From Anaerolineae bacterium (GTDB taxonomy: Bacteria > Chloroflexota > Anaerolineae > Anaerolineales > E44-bin32): a stretch of 64,000 nucleotides of DNA. Below, piece by piece: positions 8,622 through 17,354 of this stretch. Numbering within the stretch: position 1 is the first letter of the stretch; each line of letters begins with the position of its first letter. Under the pieces are notes generated by a model that had not been told where the DNA came from, ran no database searches, and saw only the letters and a list, made by a program, of their open reading frames with translations. The position numbers and the translations under genes are program-made. The stretch covers positions 62,001 to 126,000 of the forward strand of contig DUEZ01000075.1 of assembly GCA_011174825.1 (NCBI GenBank), in the 5' to 3' direction.

Positions 8622-9611
8622 TTAACCAGTTGTTTGCCATGCCATCAATTCGATGGTCACGCGCTCAAAGAAGCTTTCCTCAGGGAGCGGGCCTTCGCCA
8701 TAGCTCATATCCACGATGCGAACATCAATCTTTAGGGATGCAGTTTCGAGGGAAACCATACCACCGCTTTCCGCCAAAACAGGGTCACCCTTGGCAGCCA
8801 GCCGGTTATGTGACTCGTCATCATTGAACGCATAGCGGCTCATCAAAACCTTCGTCACGGTTTGGATGTCGTTTTTATCGAATAACCAAACCTCGAAAGC
8901 CGCTACTTTTTTCGGCTCTTCGACACCGATCACCTCACCGATGCCAACGCCACATTCACCAAGGAAGTCTCCCGTTGGGCTCTCGATACTGAATGAATCA
9001 TCGTAGAGGTCGTCTCCGAGGGTATATGTAGTACGGAAAGTTGCCAATGGTTGATCGCTAATATCCACCACGCCAGGCTCGACTTCATCCTCCATCATTT
9101 CGAAACCCGGTTCTGCGTAAACCTCTGCAGGTTCAGCCTCCATCCGACGACGTATGTAAAACGCACCGACGAGAAGTACTCCTAGCACAAAAGTTACGAT
9201 GAGAACTGGCAGCAGGAGCTTTGACGCCGTAGAACCCGCTGCCTCCTCTGCAGGCTCTGGGGGTTCCTCAATGGGCGACTCGACGGCTACAAGGGCCTGG
9301 AACTTCTGAATTTCACTCGGGCTCAAATCCCCCGGGGCCTTGCCAACTTCCGCCAAGATATCAGCTCGCGTATCCCCAAGACTCTCATAGCGATCTTGAG
9401 CCAGTGTAGGATCGAGGTTTACAGAATAGGAATCGATGACCATCCGGAGATAGTCCACCTGTAAATCCCATCGCAACTGAGCTGGTTCACCATCCACCCA
9501 TTCTACGGGATTGAGCGCCCAAGCATAGACCACCCCCAGGATGATCCCACCGATCAGCGCAATCCCAACGAGTGTCCACTTACGTTCTATGAATTCTTTT
9601 ATGGCATCCAT
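8622..9611 (-). CDS. Membrane protein with two helices and a C-terminal globular domain, 329 aa
   Basis: One membrane helix lies near residues 12-33 and a second near 130-152. Between them is an extracytoplasmic loop ending in a Pro/Glu-rich linker. The C-terminal 170 residues form a soluble acidic domain (FRTTYTLGDDLYDDSFSIE, then GVGIGEVIG) that should face the cytoplasm. I recognise no named family. It is the last gene of the dprA-manC-topA run, 127 bases after topA. GAGG lies four bases before the ATG. Confidence 0.7.
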   Translation of the reverse strand: MDAIKEFIERKWTLVGIALIGGIILGVVYAWALNPVEWVDGEPAQLRWDLQVDYLRMVIDSYSVNLDPTLAQDRYESLGDTRADILAEVGKAPGDLSPSEIQKFQALVAVESPIEEPPEPAEEAAGSTASKLLLPVLIVTFVLGVLLVGAFYIRRRMEAEPAEVYAEPGFEMMEDEVEPGVVDISDQPLATFRTTYTLGDDLYDDSFSIESPTGDFLGECGVGIGEVIGVEEPKKVAAFEVWLFDKNDIQTVTKVLMSRYAFNDDESHNRLAAKGDPVLAESGGMVSLETASLKIDVRIVDMSYGEGPLPEESFFERVTIELMAWQTTG

Positions 9612-9738
9612 AACCCCTCACTTCTGATCTCATCAAGGTTGGAGATCATTCAAGGTTGCCCCCCTCAGCGCATCGCATTCTAGACCTTTCGACCTGGTTA
9701 GGCAACCCCCCTTGTTGCAGATTCTGTGCCATACTGTG

Positions 9739-12066
9739 TTAAACTTCAAATTTTTTCCGCTCAACTTGCTTGCCACAATGAATACACTGGGCATGTTCGT
9801 CATTGGAGACCACTAGAATATCATTACAATCAGGACAAGGGTACGGAAGCGGTCGTTTCCAGCTTGTAAAATCGCATTCAGGATAATTGGCACATCCATA
9901 AAAAATTCGCCCTTTGCGTGTTTGCCTCTGTACCAATTCACCTCCGTCCTTGGGACAAATAACCCCAATTTTCTCGAGCCACGGTTCAGTGAAACGACAA
10001 GAAGGGAAATTTGAACAACCGATGAATTTTCCATAGCGCCCATGGCGCACGATTAATTGGTTCCCACATTCAGGGCATGTACGATCGATTTTTTCTGGTT
10101 CAGCATTAACCTCTGGCATCGCCTCTTCTGCGTGTCTAACTTGTTCCTCGAAAGGTTCATAAAATTCGCGCACGACTTCTACCCATTCACACTCTCCAGC
10201 AGCGATTTCATCCAGCTTATCTTCTAATCGAGCTGTGAAACCTAAATCAACAATGTTCGGAAAATATTCGAAGATCAAATCATGCACAATTTCACCGATT
10301 TCCGTTGGTATCAATCGTCGATTCTGACGCTGTACATAACCTCGCTGTCGAAGAGTCGAGATGATTGGCGCGTAGGTTGAAGGTCGACCTATGCCATTAT
10401 CTTCCATCGTACGGATCAATGTCGCATCTGAGTAGCGCCGCGGAGGCTGTGTAAAGTGTTGTTCAGGATAGAGTTCCTGTAGGATCAGCACTTCCCCATT
10501 CACAAGTTCAGGAAGTTGTGCCAGTTGGACGTTCAAATCTGCTTCGTCGGCTTTCGCTCCATTAGAACCCTCTTTATCCCCCAACAACTCCAGAAAACCC
10601 GGGAAACGCAAGCTTGAAGCAGTGACGCGCAGGAGATAGCTTCGCTCCTCAGCATACCCGTCAACCTCAATACTGAGCGTGTCGTATTCGGCCGGCTTCA
10701 TTTGGGACGCGATAAAACGCGACCAAATCAGCGAATAAAGTTGGAATTGTTCCTCGGAGAGGAATGATTTCACGCTTTCAGGATCTCGTACGGACGAAGT
10801 AGGACGGATCGCTTCATGGGCTTCTTGGGCACGACGAGATCGACTGCGATAGGATGGTGACTTTTCAGGTAGATATGCTTCTCCAAATCGTCTTTTGATC
10901 ACATCTCGTGCTTCTTGGATCGCACTCGCCGCAACATTCACTGAATCGGTCCTTATATAGGTGATCAGACCATCGCGTTCCGATTGACCTAAATCGATAC
11001 CCTCATACAGTTGCTGGGCGATGACCATCGTACGACGAGCTGTGTATCCCAATCGTCGTGAAGCAGATTGCTGAAGAGTTGAGGTCGTGAATGGAGCGGA
11101 AGGGCGACGGACACGCTTTCCTCGACGCACTTGTGAAACCTGGTACTTCGCATTCCGCAGATCCAGCAGAATAGGTTCAACATCCAGTTCTGAGTTAAGC
11201 TCAGGTTTTTCGCCGTCGATCTGAACAAGCCTCACAAGGAACGAAGGCGGCTTTTCTGGGTGGAGAAGCTCAACATCGATCGTCCAATATTCCTGCGCCA
11301 CAAAAGCTTGGATTTCACGTTCGCGCTCAACGATCAATCGCAAAGCGACTGACTGGACCCGACCTGCTGATAATCGACCGCGCACCTTTGCCCACAGCAG
11401 TGGACTTAGGTTGTATCCCACCAACCTGTCAAGGATTCTGCGTGCTTGTTGTGCGTTGACAAGCTCCAGAGAAATCCCGCGTGGATTCTGGAAAGCATGC
11501 TCAATCGCTGGTCTTGTGATCTCATGAAACACAACCCTTTGTGCAATCTCAGGATCGATTTTCGCTGCCTCGAGTAGATGCCACGCTATGGCCTCCCCTT
11601 CTCGATCTGGATCTGTAGCCAAGTAGACCTCTTTCGATTTGGCTGCAGCAGCAATAAGTTCCTTTACAACTTGCCTCTTCTCATTGGGAACGCGGTATTT
11701 GGGTGTGAAATCGTTCTCAACGTCGACTGATAATTGTGAACGCAAAAGATCCCTCACATGCCCAATAGAAGCCGCTACTTTAAAGCCCTTCCCAAGAAAG
11801 CGCCCCACGGTACGTGCTTTCGCTGGCGACTCCACGATGACCAACTTTCCGGTCCGTTTGCCGCTGGCAGCACCCTTTCGCTTCTTTTTTTTCTTCTCAG
11901 GGTTTGGCTCCAGACCCTCGTGAGCATCTGTTTTGCCCATCCGGTAAAGCCCCGCGCCGCATACTGGGCAGACACCCTTGGTTGACGGAACACCAGTAGA
12001 GGTAAAGGTAGGTTCCGGGTTTGACATTTCCCTTTTACGCTTGCACTTCACACAATACGCTTCCAC
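9739..12066 (-). CDS. topA: DNA topoisomerase I with extra N-terminal zinc-ribbon domain
   Basis: Type IA topoisomerases relax negative supercoils through a 5'-phosphotyrosine. The core starts near residue 73 (KLVIVESPAKARTVGRFLG, Toprim); the catalytic tyrosine lies in GLITYIRTDSVN. Three C-terminal zinc ribbons follow (CPECGNQL, CPKDGGEL, CPDCNDIL). Unusually, about 70 residues precede the core and contain YCVKCKRK and CPVCGAG. This four-cysteine domain resembles DUF5679 and is followed by a Lys/Arg-rich linker. The start is a GTG with AGGAG six bases upstream. It follows manC by 17 bases, so it is probably in an operon with manC and dprA. Confidence 0.96.
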   Translation of the reverse strand: MEAYCVKCKRKREMSNPEPTFTSTGVPSTKGVCPVCGAGLYRMGKTDAHEGLEPNPEKKKKKRKGAASGKRTGKLVIVESPAKARTVGRFLGKGFKVAASIGHVRDLLRSQLSVDVENDFTPKYRVPNEKRQVVKELIAAAAKSKEVYLATDPDREGEAIAWHLLEAAKIDPEIAQRVVFHEITRPAIEHAFQNPRGISLELVNAQQARRILDRLVGYNLSPLLWAKVRGRLSAGRVQSVALRLIVEREREIQAFVAQEYWTIDVELLHPEKPPSFLVRLVQIDGEKPELNSELDVEPILLDLRNAKYQVSQVRRGKRVRRPSAPFTTSTLQQSASRRLGYTARRTMVIAQQLYEGIDLGQSERDGLITYIRTDSVNVAASAIQEARDVIKRRFGEAYLPEKSPSYRSRSRRAQEAHEAIRPTSSVRDPESVKSFLSEEQFQLYSLIWSRFIASQMKPAEYDTLSIEVDGYAEERSYLLRVTASSLRFPGFLELLGDKEGSNGAKADEADLNVQLAQLPELVNGEVLILQELYPEQHFTQPPRRYSDATLIRTMEDNGIGRPSTYAPIISTLRQRGYVQRQNRRLIPTEIGEIVHDLIFEYFPNIVDLGFTARLEDKLDEIAAGECEWVEVVREFYEPFEEQVRHAEEAMPEVNAEPEKIDRTCPECGNQLIVRHGRYGKFIGCSNFPSCRFTEPWLEKIGVICPKDGGELVQRQTRKGRIFYGCANYPECDFTSWKRPLPYPCPDCNDILVVSNDEHAQCIHCGKQVERKKFEV

Positions 12067-12083
12067 ACATAACTCCTAAGAAT

Positions 12084-13193
12084 CTAAAGGTATTGATCCA
12101 ACCCAGAGATTTCCAGCTCTTTCACCAATCGACGAATATCTTCTGCCCGTTCGCGATGACAAATTAAAAGCACATCGCCTGTGTCGATGACAATGACACC
12201 CTCTACTCCTAACGAAGCAATTAATCGGTCTTTATCAACCTCCGGATCCTGATAGATCAATGCATCTTTCGTGTCGAGGATCAATGTCTTCGGGGCATCG
12301 ATCAAATTCCCCATCTCATCAATGTCCATCAATTCGAATAAACGGTTCCAGCTACCAACATCCCACCATCCCAGATCTTCGGCTGGGATCACAGAAACCT
12401 GCTTGGCACCCTCCATGACCCCATAATCGATCGTCTGACTCTTAAGCCCACACCAAACATTCTCAATCGTCTCCGCTTCTTCGGGTCCGCCAAGTGCCCT
12501 TTCAATTCTTTTCAATCCATTGTGAAGGTCTGGCATTTGCCGTTCGATCTCTTCAAGGATACGGCTCACCTTCCACACGAACATCCCTGAATTCCATGCG
12601 AATTCACCGCTGGCGAGGTACTCCTTGGCTTTTAATAGCCCCGGTTTCTCTTTGAAAGTTTTCACTCGGTATGCGTGATATCCGCGATATTCGCCCAACG
12701 ATTCACCACTTTGAATATAGCCATAACCGGTGTCGGGGTATCGAGGGGTAATCCCCAATGTCACCAATTCGTTATCACATGCCACGTCATAAGCAGCCAG
12801 GAGCAGATCCTGAAAACGTTCAACATCCGCGATGTAATGATCAGCCGTGAGAACGGCCATGACACAATCGGGGTTCTGCTCGTGCAGGATAATCGCCGCA
12901 AGTCCAACTACAGCGGCCGTACCTCGAGGGGAAGGCTCAAGGATGAAATTGGATTCTGGTAATGATGGAGTTTGTACCTTAAGAACTCTTGCCTGATCTG
13001 CGACCGTGACGATGTAGATTCGCTCCTGGGTCATGATCGGCAAGATCCTGTCGACCGCCATTTGAAACAAGGTGCGTTCGCCAAGAAGTTGAAGTGTTTG
13101 CTTTGGGCGTGCCCTACGTGACAGCGGCCAGAGGCGTGTACCTCCCCCCCCTGCCATGATCACTGCTGAATAATCTGTCATTTTATTCATCAT
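12084..13193 (-). CDS. manC: Mannose-1-phosphate guanylyltransferase
   Basis: The enzyme makes GDP-mannose from mannose-1-phosphate and GTP for glycan synthesis. The nucleotide-binding motif AVIMAGGGGTRLWPLSR is at the N-terminus. RPKQTLQLLG, VLTADHYI and FAWNSGMFVWK mark the GDP-mannose pyrophosphorylase family. The 369-residue length means the C-terminal mannose-6-phosphate isomerase domain of long ManC proteins is absent. The start overlaps the dprA stop by ATGA. The gene could feed envelope glycans, possibly those made by the glycosyltransferase-like gene at the right edge. Confidence 0.92.
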   Translation of the reverse strand: MMNKMTDYSAVIMAGGGGTRLWPLSRRARPKQTLQLLGERTLFQMAVDRILPIMTQERIYIVTVADQARVLKVQTPSLPESNFILEPSPRGTAAVVGLAAIILHEQNPDCVMAVLTADHYIADVERFQDLLLAAYDVACDNELVTLGITPRYPDTGYGYIQSGESLGEYRGYHAYRVKTFKEKPGLLKAKEYLASGEFAWNSGMFVWKVSRILEEIERQMPDLHNGLKRIERALGGPEEAETIENVWCGLKSQTIDYGVMEGAKQVSVIPAEDLGWWDVGSWNRLFELMDIDEMGNLIDAPKTLILDTKDALIYQDPEVDKDRLIASLGVEGVIVIDTGDVLLICHRERAEDIRRLVKELEISGLDQYL

Positions 13194-14302
13194 TCTACTC
13201 GGTAAGAAGCACGCATTTCACCAGCCAAGATGTAATGCATACCTCCTACCTGACGTGCGCGTCCCTTGAGTTCGAGCATTGATAAAGACGCGGTGATTTG
13301 GGAGATTGGGAGGCTGCAGCGTTGTTGCAGCTCATCAATATGAAGAGGTTCGCTGCTTAGAGCTTCAAGAATGCACCTCTCCGTCTCATCATCCGGACCT
13401 TTCGGAGGGGCAAGTTCCTGACGAGCGATTAATTCTAGGTTGAGTGCCTCTAACACATCATCGGGATCAAGAAGTGGATGAGCTCCCAAGCGGATCAGAC
13501 GATTCGTGCCACGACTTGCTGATCGATGGATATCACCTGGAACTGCGAATACATCGCGTCCCTGTTCAATCGCGAAATCGGCCGTAATTAGTGCCCCACT
13601 CCCCCCACCGGCTTCGACCACGACTACGACAAGGGACAACCCACTGATGATCCGATTTCGGGGCGGGAAATTCTTAGGTTCGGGTCTGGTTCCAAGTGGA
13701 TAATCGCTTATGACTGCTCCCTGAGCAGCGATCGATCCCGCGAGCTTACGATGCTCCCGTGGATAAAGTTGATCTAGCCCAGAACCAAGCACCGCGATCG
13801 TTCGACCACCAGCATCCAGCGCTGCCTGATGAGCGATAGAATCAATGCCTCGCGCAAGACCGGAGACCACTGTAACGCCATTAAAAGCAAGGTTCGTAGC
13901 GATATCGCGTGCGATTGCCTTGCCATAGGGTGTGGCCCGTCTTGTTCCAACAACGCCAACTGCCAATCGATCTTCGTCTCTCACCTCACCCCAAACATAG
14001 AGCATCGGTGGCGGAGCGTGGATCTCCCGCAATCTTACAGGGTATGCATCATCCTCCCATGTAAGGACTTGAAAACCAAACCTATCAATCCGTGCGAGTT
14101 CTCGATCCAAATCCAGTCGAGCGCGGGTATCTAGAAACGCCTGTATTGTCTTGGGACCTAATCCAGCTGATTGGAGTTCCCCACGCGAAGCATTCCACGC
14201 CAGCTCGAGATCCCCAAAGGCGTTAAACAGTTTTTGTATACGGACAGGACCGATTCCCAAGACTCGGTTGAAACCGATCCAAAAGCGTCTTTTATCCCCC
14301 AT
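13190..14302 (-). CDS. dprA: DNA-processing protein DprA
   Basis: DprA binds incoming single-stranded DNA in natural transformation and loads RecA. Visible are an N-terminal helix-hairpin-helix/SAM-like part (VLGIGPVRIQKLFNAFG), a Rossmann-like core (VGVVGTRRATPYGK, VVSGLARGIDSIAHQAAL, GSGLDQLYPREH, FPPRNRIISGLS) and a C-terminal winged-helix domain. I start at the ATG at 14302, with GGAGG six bases upstream; a GTG at 14318 lacks a site. It is the first gene of the dprA-manC-topA operon. The cinA-like gene near the right end is the only other competence-associated gene here. Confidence 0.95.
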   Translation of the reverse strand: MGDKRRFWIGFNRVLGIGPVRIQKLFNAFGDLELAWNASRGELQSAGLGPKTIQAFLDTRARLDLDRELARIDRFGFQVLTWEDDAYPVRLREIHAPPPMLYVWGEVRDEDRLAVGVVGTRRATPYGKAIARDIATNLAFNGVTVVSGLARGIDSIAHQAALDAGGRTIAVLGSGLDQLYPREHRKLAGSIAAQGAVISDYPLGTRPEPKNFPPRNRIISGLSLVVVVVEAGGGSGALITADFAIEQGRDVFAVPGDIHRSASRGTNRLIRLGAHPLLDPDDVLEALNLELIARQELAPPKGPDDETERCILEALSSEPLHIDELQQRCSLPISQITASLSMLELKGRARQVGGMHYILAGEMRASYRVE

Positions 14303-14462
14303 TGAAGCCTCCAATATCACCTACATGCTTTCCAAAAGCCGGCTGAGCATACCATAGCGATTCCTCGTGTGTCAAGTTGGTGTCCTTCGATCTAACGATA
14401 GGGTGCTCTCCTTACCCACCATGACATCGATAACTCAGTATGTTTTTACTCAGTGAATCATC

Positions 14463-14906
14463 TCACCCCGCCACATCTTTGGACGCTGTGGGGTTCTTGG
14501 GAAGGACCATAAACGCGCCCGTGGCATGACCAACCAATCGCCCTTCTTCATCGAGCAGCTGCATCTCAGCTATGTCTTGGCGCGTACCTTGGCGGATTAT
14601 CTTTCCGATGGCTCGTAGGGACATCTTCTCAACGGGTTCAAGATAGCGAACGGTGATCTCCGATGTCACAATCCGACTAGGATCATTGCGGGCCAAAGCC
14701 ACGGTGAACCATCCAGCGGTGTCAAGCATCGTCGCATACACTCCACCATGGACACCACCTAACGCATGATCGAGATTGGGATTATGAGGTAGATCAACGA
14801 CCGCAGATCCATCCTTTGTGAAAGTTAAACGCATGCCAAAGTATCGAGAAATTGGAGCTCGACCATGAAACATATTGAGCAGCTCTTCTTCTCTCTGCCT
14901 ATTCAT
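14463..14906 (-). CDS. PaaI-family hotdog thioesterase
   Basis: A single hotdog domain of 147 residues. The core HALGGVHGGVYATMLDTAGW is the family active-site helix, with the HGG motif and a catalytic aspartate. RYLEPVEKMSLRAIGKIIRQG is the second half of the fold. Members hydrolyse acyl- or aryl-CoA esters; the substrate cannot be read from sequence. AGGAGG lies upstream of the ATG. The gene stands alone, between dprA and the M29 peptidase. Confidence 0.88.
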   Translation of the reverse strand: MNRQREEELLNMFHGRAPISRYFGMRLTFTKDGSAVVDLPHNPNLDHALGGVHGGVYATMLDTAGWFTVALARNDPSRIVTSEITVRYLEPVEKMSLRAIGKIIRQGTRQDIAEMQLLDEEGRLVGHATGAFMVLPKNPTASKDVAG

Positions 14907-15086
14907 CCGAAAGGACCTCCTAGTAACAAATTGTGTCGACTCTTATCTTCTCAATATACGGATGTTCCGCTCGTATGGCAAATAGGTGAGGAATTTGCGT
15001 TCTACTCATTCGCCTCTGAGGGGCGATATTTCACACATCCCAAAAAGTGCGCTTACCGTCTCGCTCCAACATTAAAATAAAAAAAC

Positions 15087-15154
15087 GTAGGGGCAATTCA
15101 CCGTTCGTGCCGCGAAAACAGGCCAGGGTGCGAGAGGGCATGAATTGCCCCTAC
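15087..15154. repeat. Palindromic intergenic repeat, family A copy 1
   Basis: A 68-base element with 14-base perfect inverted ends (GTAGGGGCAATTCA / TGAATTGCCCCTAC) and a GC-rich interior. Related copies are at 35756-35823, 48824-48892 and 58887-58981. It occupies the otherwise gene-free 14907-15251 stretch, in which I see nothing else. Confidence 0.85.
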
Positions 15155-15251
15155 ACCTGATTGGGACGTTCATCTTTTGTGAACCTACTTGAGAGTAAAC
15201 ACCAGATCTTTGACCCGCGTTGTTTCAAGCGTACGGGATCTCTCAGCCCTT

Positions 15252-16355
15252 CTAGATTATGAACTCCCCTGATTCATAAAAGAGATCACCGTCGACGATA
15301 ATTTGACCCCCATTCCGCATCTCGCAGATCATATCCCAATGGATGGCGCTGTCGTTTTTTGACCCACTTTCCGGAAAGCCGGCGCCTAAGGAAATATGAA
15401 TAGTTCCATCCATCTTCTCATCAAAGAGTATGTTTTTAATATGCCGGTCGATTTCTTTATTCGTTCCAATGCCGAACTCACCGAGATATCGAGCCCCTGG
15501 ATCTATATCTAGCATACTGAGTAGGAATCCTTCATTCTTTTTCGCTGATGCTTCTACGACTCTACCATTCTTGAATTGAAGTTCGATCCCTTCCACCTCA
15601 CGATTACAATACAGTGCAGGATATGGAATGCGAATCCACCCTTCCACTGATTCCTCAACCGGTCCAGTAAAGATCTCTCCATCGGGCAAGTTGTATGCGC
15701 CTGCATCGTTGATAAAAGTACGACCTTTGATTGAAAACATCAGATCAACGTTTGGGCCTTTCAACTCTATATTATTCTTACCCCTTAGCCATTCCACGAG
15801 TCTTTGTTGAAATACGCGCACTTCCTCCCACTTTTTTAATGGATCATCGTGATCTGCGTACGTTGTTCGATAGACATACTCACGGTATTCTCTTAGGCTC
15901 ATTTCCGCTTCTTGGGCATAGGCATTGGTGGGATAAACAGTGATAACCCACCTCAAATCACCCGAGGCTGTGCGATCTCGAATGGTCTTTGACACCTTGC
16001 TATATGCCTTTTCGTGGGTACTTAGGCGCGCGGGATCAGCATTGGTCAAATCGCGAGTGTTTGACTCGCTTAGGATTTGAACATAGGCATCGAAGGTTTC
16101 AGCGACCATCTTCGCAACCGGGTTCACAAATGTAAGCTGATCTTCGCTCGCTTCTGTGAACCGAATGAAATCCAACTCGTCCATTTCGATTTGAGTATAA
16201 GGATGCCCACCCGCGCGCAAGACCTCTCGATATACCTCACAAACGAGCGGCTTCGCGATCGGATAAGCAATGATCATGACCCGATCGCCCGTTTTTATCC
16301 TTGTGGAGTAATGTACGAGGATCCTTGCTAAGCTTTCGATACATGAATCAGACAT
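15252..16355 (-). CDS. M29-family aminopeptidase
   Basis: This matches the thermophilic metallo-aminopeptidase family (AmpS, aminopeptidase T), two-metal enzymes that remove N-terminal residues. Candidate metal ligands are Glu in YLGEFGIGTN, His in IHISLGAGFPESG and the His/Asp pair in SAIHWDMICEM, in the expected order. The 367-residue length is slightly short of the usual 370-410. A GGGGGG tract precedes the ATG. No signal peptide is present, so it is cytosolic and acts in peptide turnover. Confidence 0.9.
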   Translation of the reverse strand: MSDSCIESLARILVHYSTRIKTGDRVMIIAYPIAKPLVCEVYREVLRAGGHPYTQIEMDELDFIRFTEASEDQLTFVNPVAKMVAETFDAYVQILSESNTRDLTNADPARLSTHEKAYSKVSKTIRDRTASGDLRWVITVYPTNAYAQEAEMSLREYREYVYRTTYADHDDPLKKWEEVRVFQQRLVEWLRGKNNIELKGPNVDLMFSIKGRTFINDAGAYNLPDGEIFTGPVEESVEGWIRIPYPALYCNREVEGIELQFKNGRVVEASAKKNEGFLLSMLDIDPGARYLGEFGIGTNKEIDRHIKNILFDEKMDGTIHISLGAGFPESGSKNDSAIHWDMICEMRNGGQIIVDGDLFYESGEFII

Positions 16356-16498
16356 GTGTGGCCCCCCATCTGGATCGAGAATAGAAGATAATATCCGTCA
16401 TTTTTTATGTAGTATACAACCGCTTTCACCAGGTGTAATAAGTGGTGCAGTGTCAACCATAGTTTTATGCATAGTAGCGGAGAAAGCACTCTAAGTCT

Positions 16499-16708
16499 GC
16501 AATGTCTTGCTTGTCCCGAGATTGGTGAATGGGGGTTTCACCCTCACCCCTGCCCTCTCCCTTCCAGGGAGAGGGCGTCGATCCCCTCTCCCCTTTGGGG
16601 AGAGGGAAAGGGTGAGGGGAGTTCGTCAAAAGATGCATACCACTGTGACCATCCGACAGGCTTTATCCTGAGCCCTGTCCTGAGCTTGTCGAAGGATTGT
16701 CGAAGGGC
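16499..16708. repeat. Composite dispersed repeat, family D copy 1
   Basis: About 210 bases contain CCCTCACCCC, two stems built from CTCTCCC/GGGAGAG, and a tail with CCTGAGCTTGTCGAAGG. A second, diverged copy with the same order of elements lies at 35534-35740. It fills most of the gap between the M29 peptidase and tRNA-Asp. There is no plausible coding potential. Confidence 0.75.
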
Positions 16709-16811
16709 TTAGGATGATTTTCGGTTTTAGGATCCCTCGTTTTCATCGTGGTAGAGAAGAAGTCGATAAGACTGAAAGAATCTCTGAGGGAAATCCCCTT
16801 GAAGAAGGTTC

Positions 16812-16849
16812 CAATAAAAAACTACCCGAGATTCCCTACCCGGGTAGTT
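16812..16849 (-). terminator. Intrinsic terminator after tRNA-Asp
   Basis: On the minus strand, AACTACCCG and CGGGTAGTT form a stem followed by a run of six T and then ATT. It begins four bases after the tRNA 3' end. Confidence 0.85.
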
Positions 16850-16852
16850 CTG

Positions 16853-16926
16853 CGGGGATGACGGGATTCGAACCCGCGATCTCTGGCTTGACAGGCCAGC
16901 GTGTTAGTCCGCTACACTACACCCCC
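16853..16926 (-). tRNA. tRNA-Asp (anticodon GTC)
   Basis: The 74-base minus-strand sequence folds into a cloverleaf. The acceptor stem is GGGGGTG/CATCCCC with one G-T pair, the anticodon stem CTGGC/GCCAG closes the loop CTGTCAA (anticodon GTC), and the T arm contains GGTTCGAATCC. The discriminator is G, as expected for tRNA-Asp. CCA is not encoded. Confidence 0.95.
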
Positions 16927-17152
16927 AAGCGACCCGAAGTCTACCATGTCGTAGGAAGCAACGTCAAGAGATCAGACTTCCACAAGTAACATCCCGCATT
17001 CCACAACTCGATGACAAAGACCCTTGGATGGGAACACAAAAGTTCCGCAAACTCTTTTGCCTAATAGGCAAAATATCTTGCGATCCTTGCAATTATTTTT
17101 GTGATCCTCTGGGCGTGCAAAAGTGGAAAGGGCTCTACTCAATAGAAATTAT

Positions 17153-17204
17153 GTAGGGGCGACCGTTCGACAAGCTCACGGCGAAGCCGGCCAGTCGCCC
17201 CTAC
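17153..17204. repeat. Palindromic repeat with GTAGGGGCGAC ends (family C)
   Basis: A 52-base element flanked by GTAGGGGCGAC and GTCGCCCCTAC, with an interior related to CGACAAGCTCACGGCG. It resembles families A and B in its GTAGGGGC ends but has a different core. The remainder of 16927-17354 shows no gene or clear signal. Confidence 0.75.
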
Positions 17205-17354
17205 TTCTCTAAGGGATTATCCCTAAGCTTGGGGGAGGTTATTAAAGAAAGGACAGGGAACCCCGCCCTACTTAACAGATATTATTTGCTTAGAAACTAC
17301 AGAGAGCAATACCTTCTGGATAAACCAAGTGGTTGAACGCTTTGCGCGAATCCA

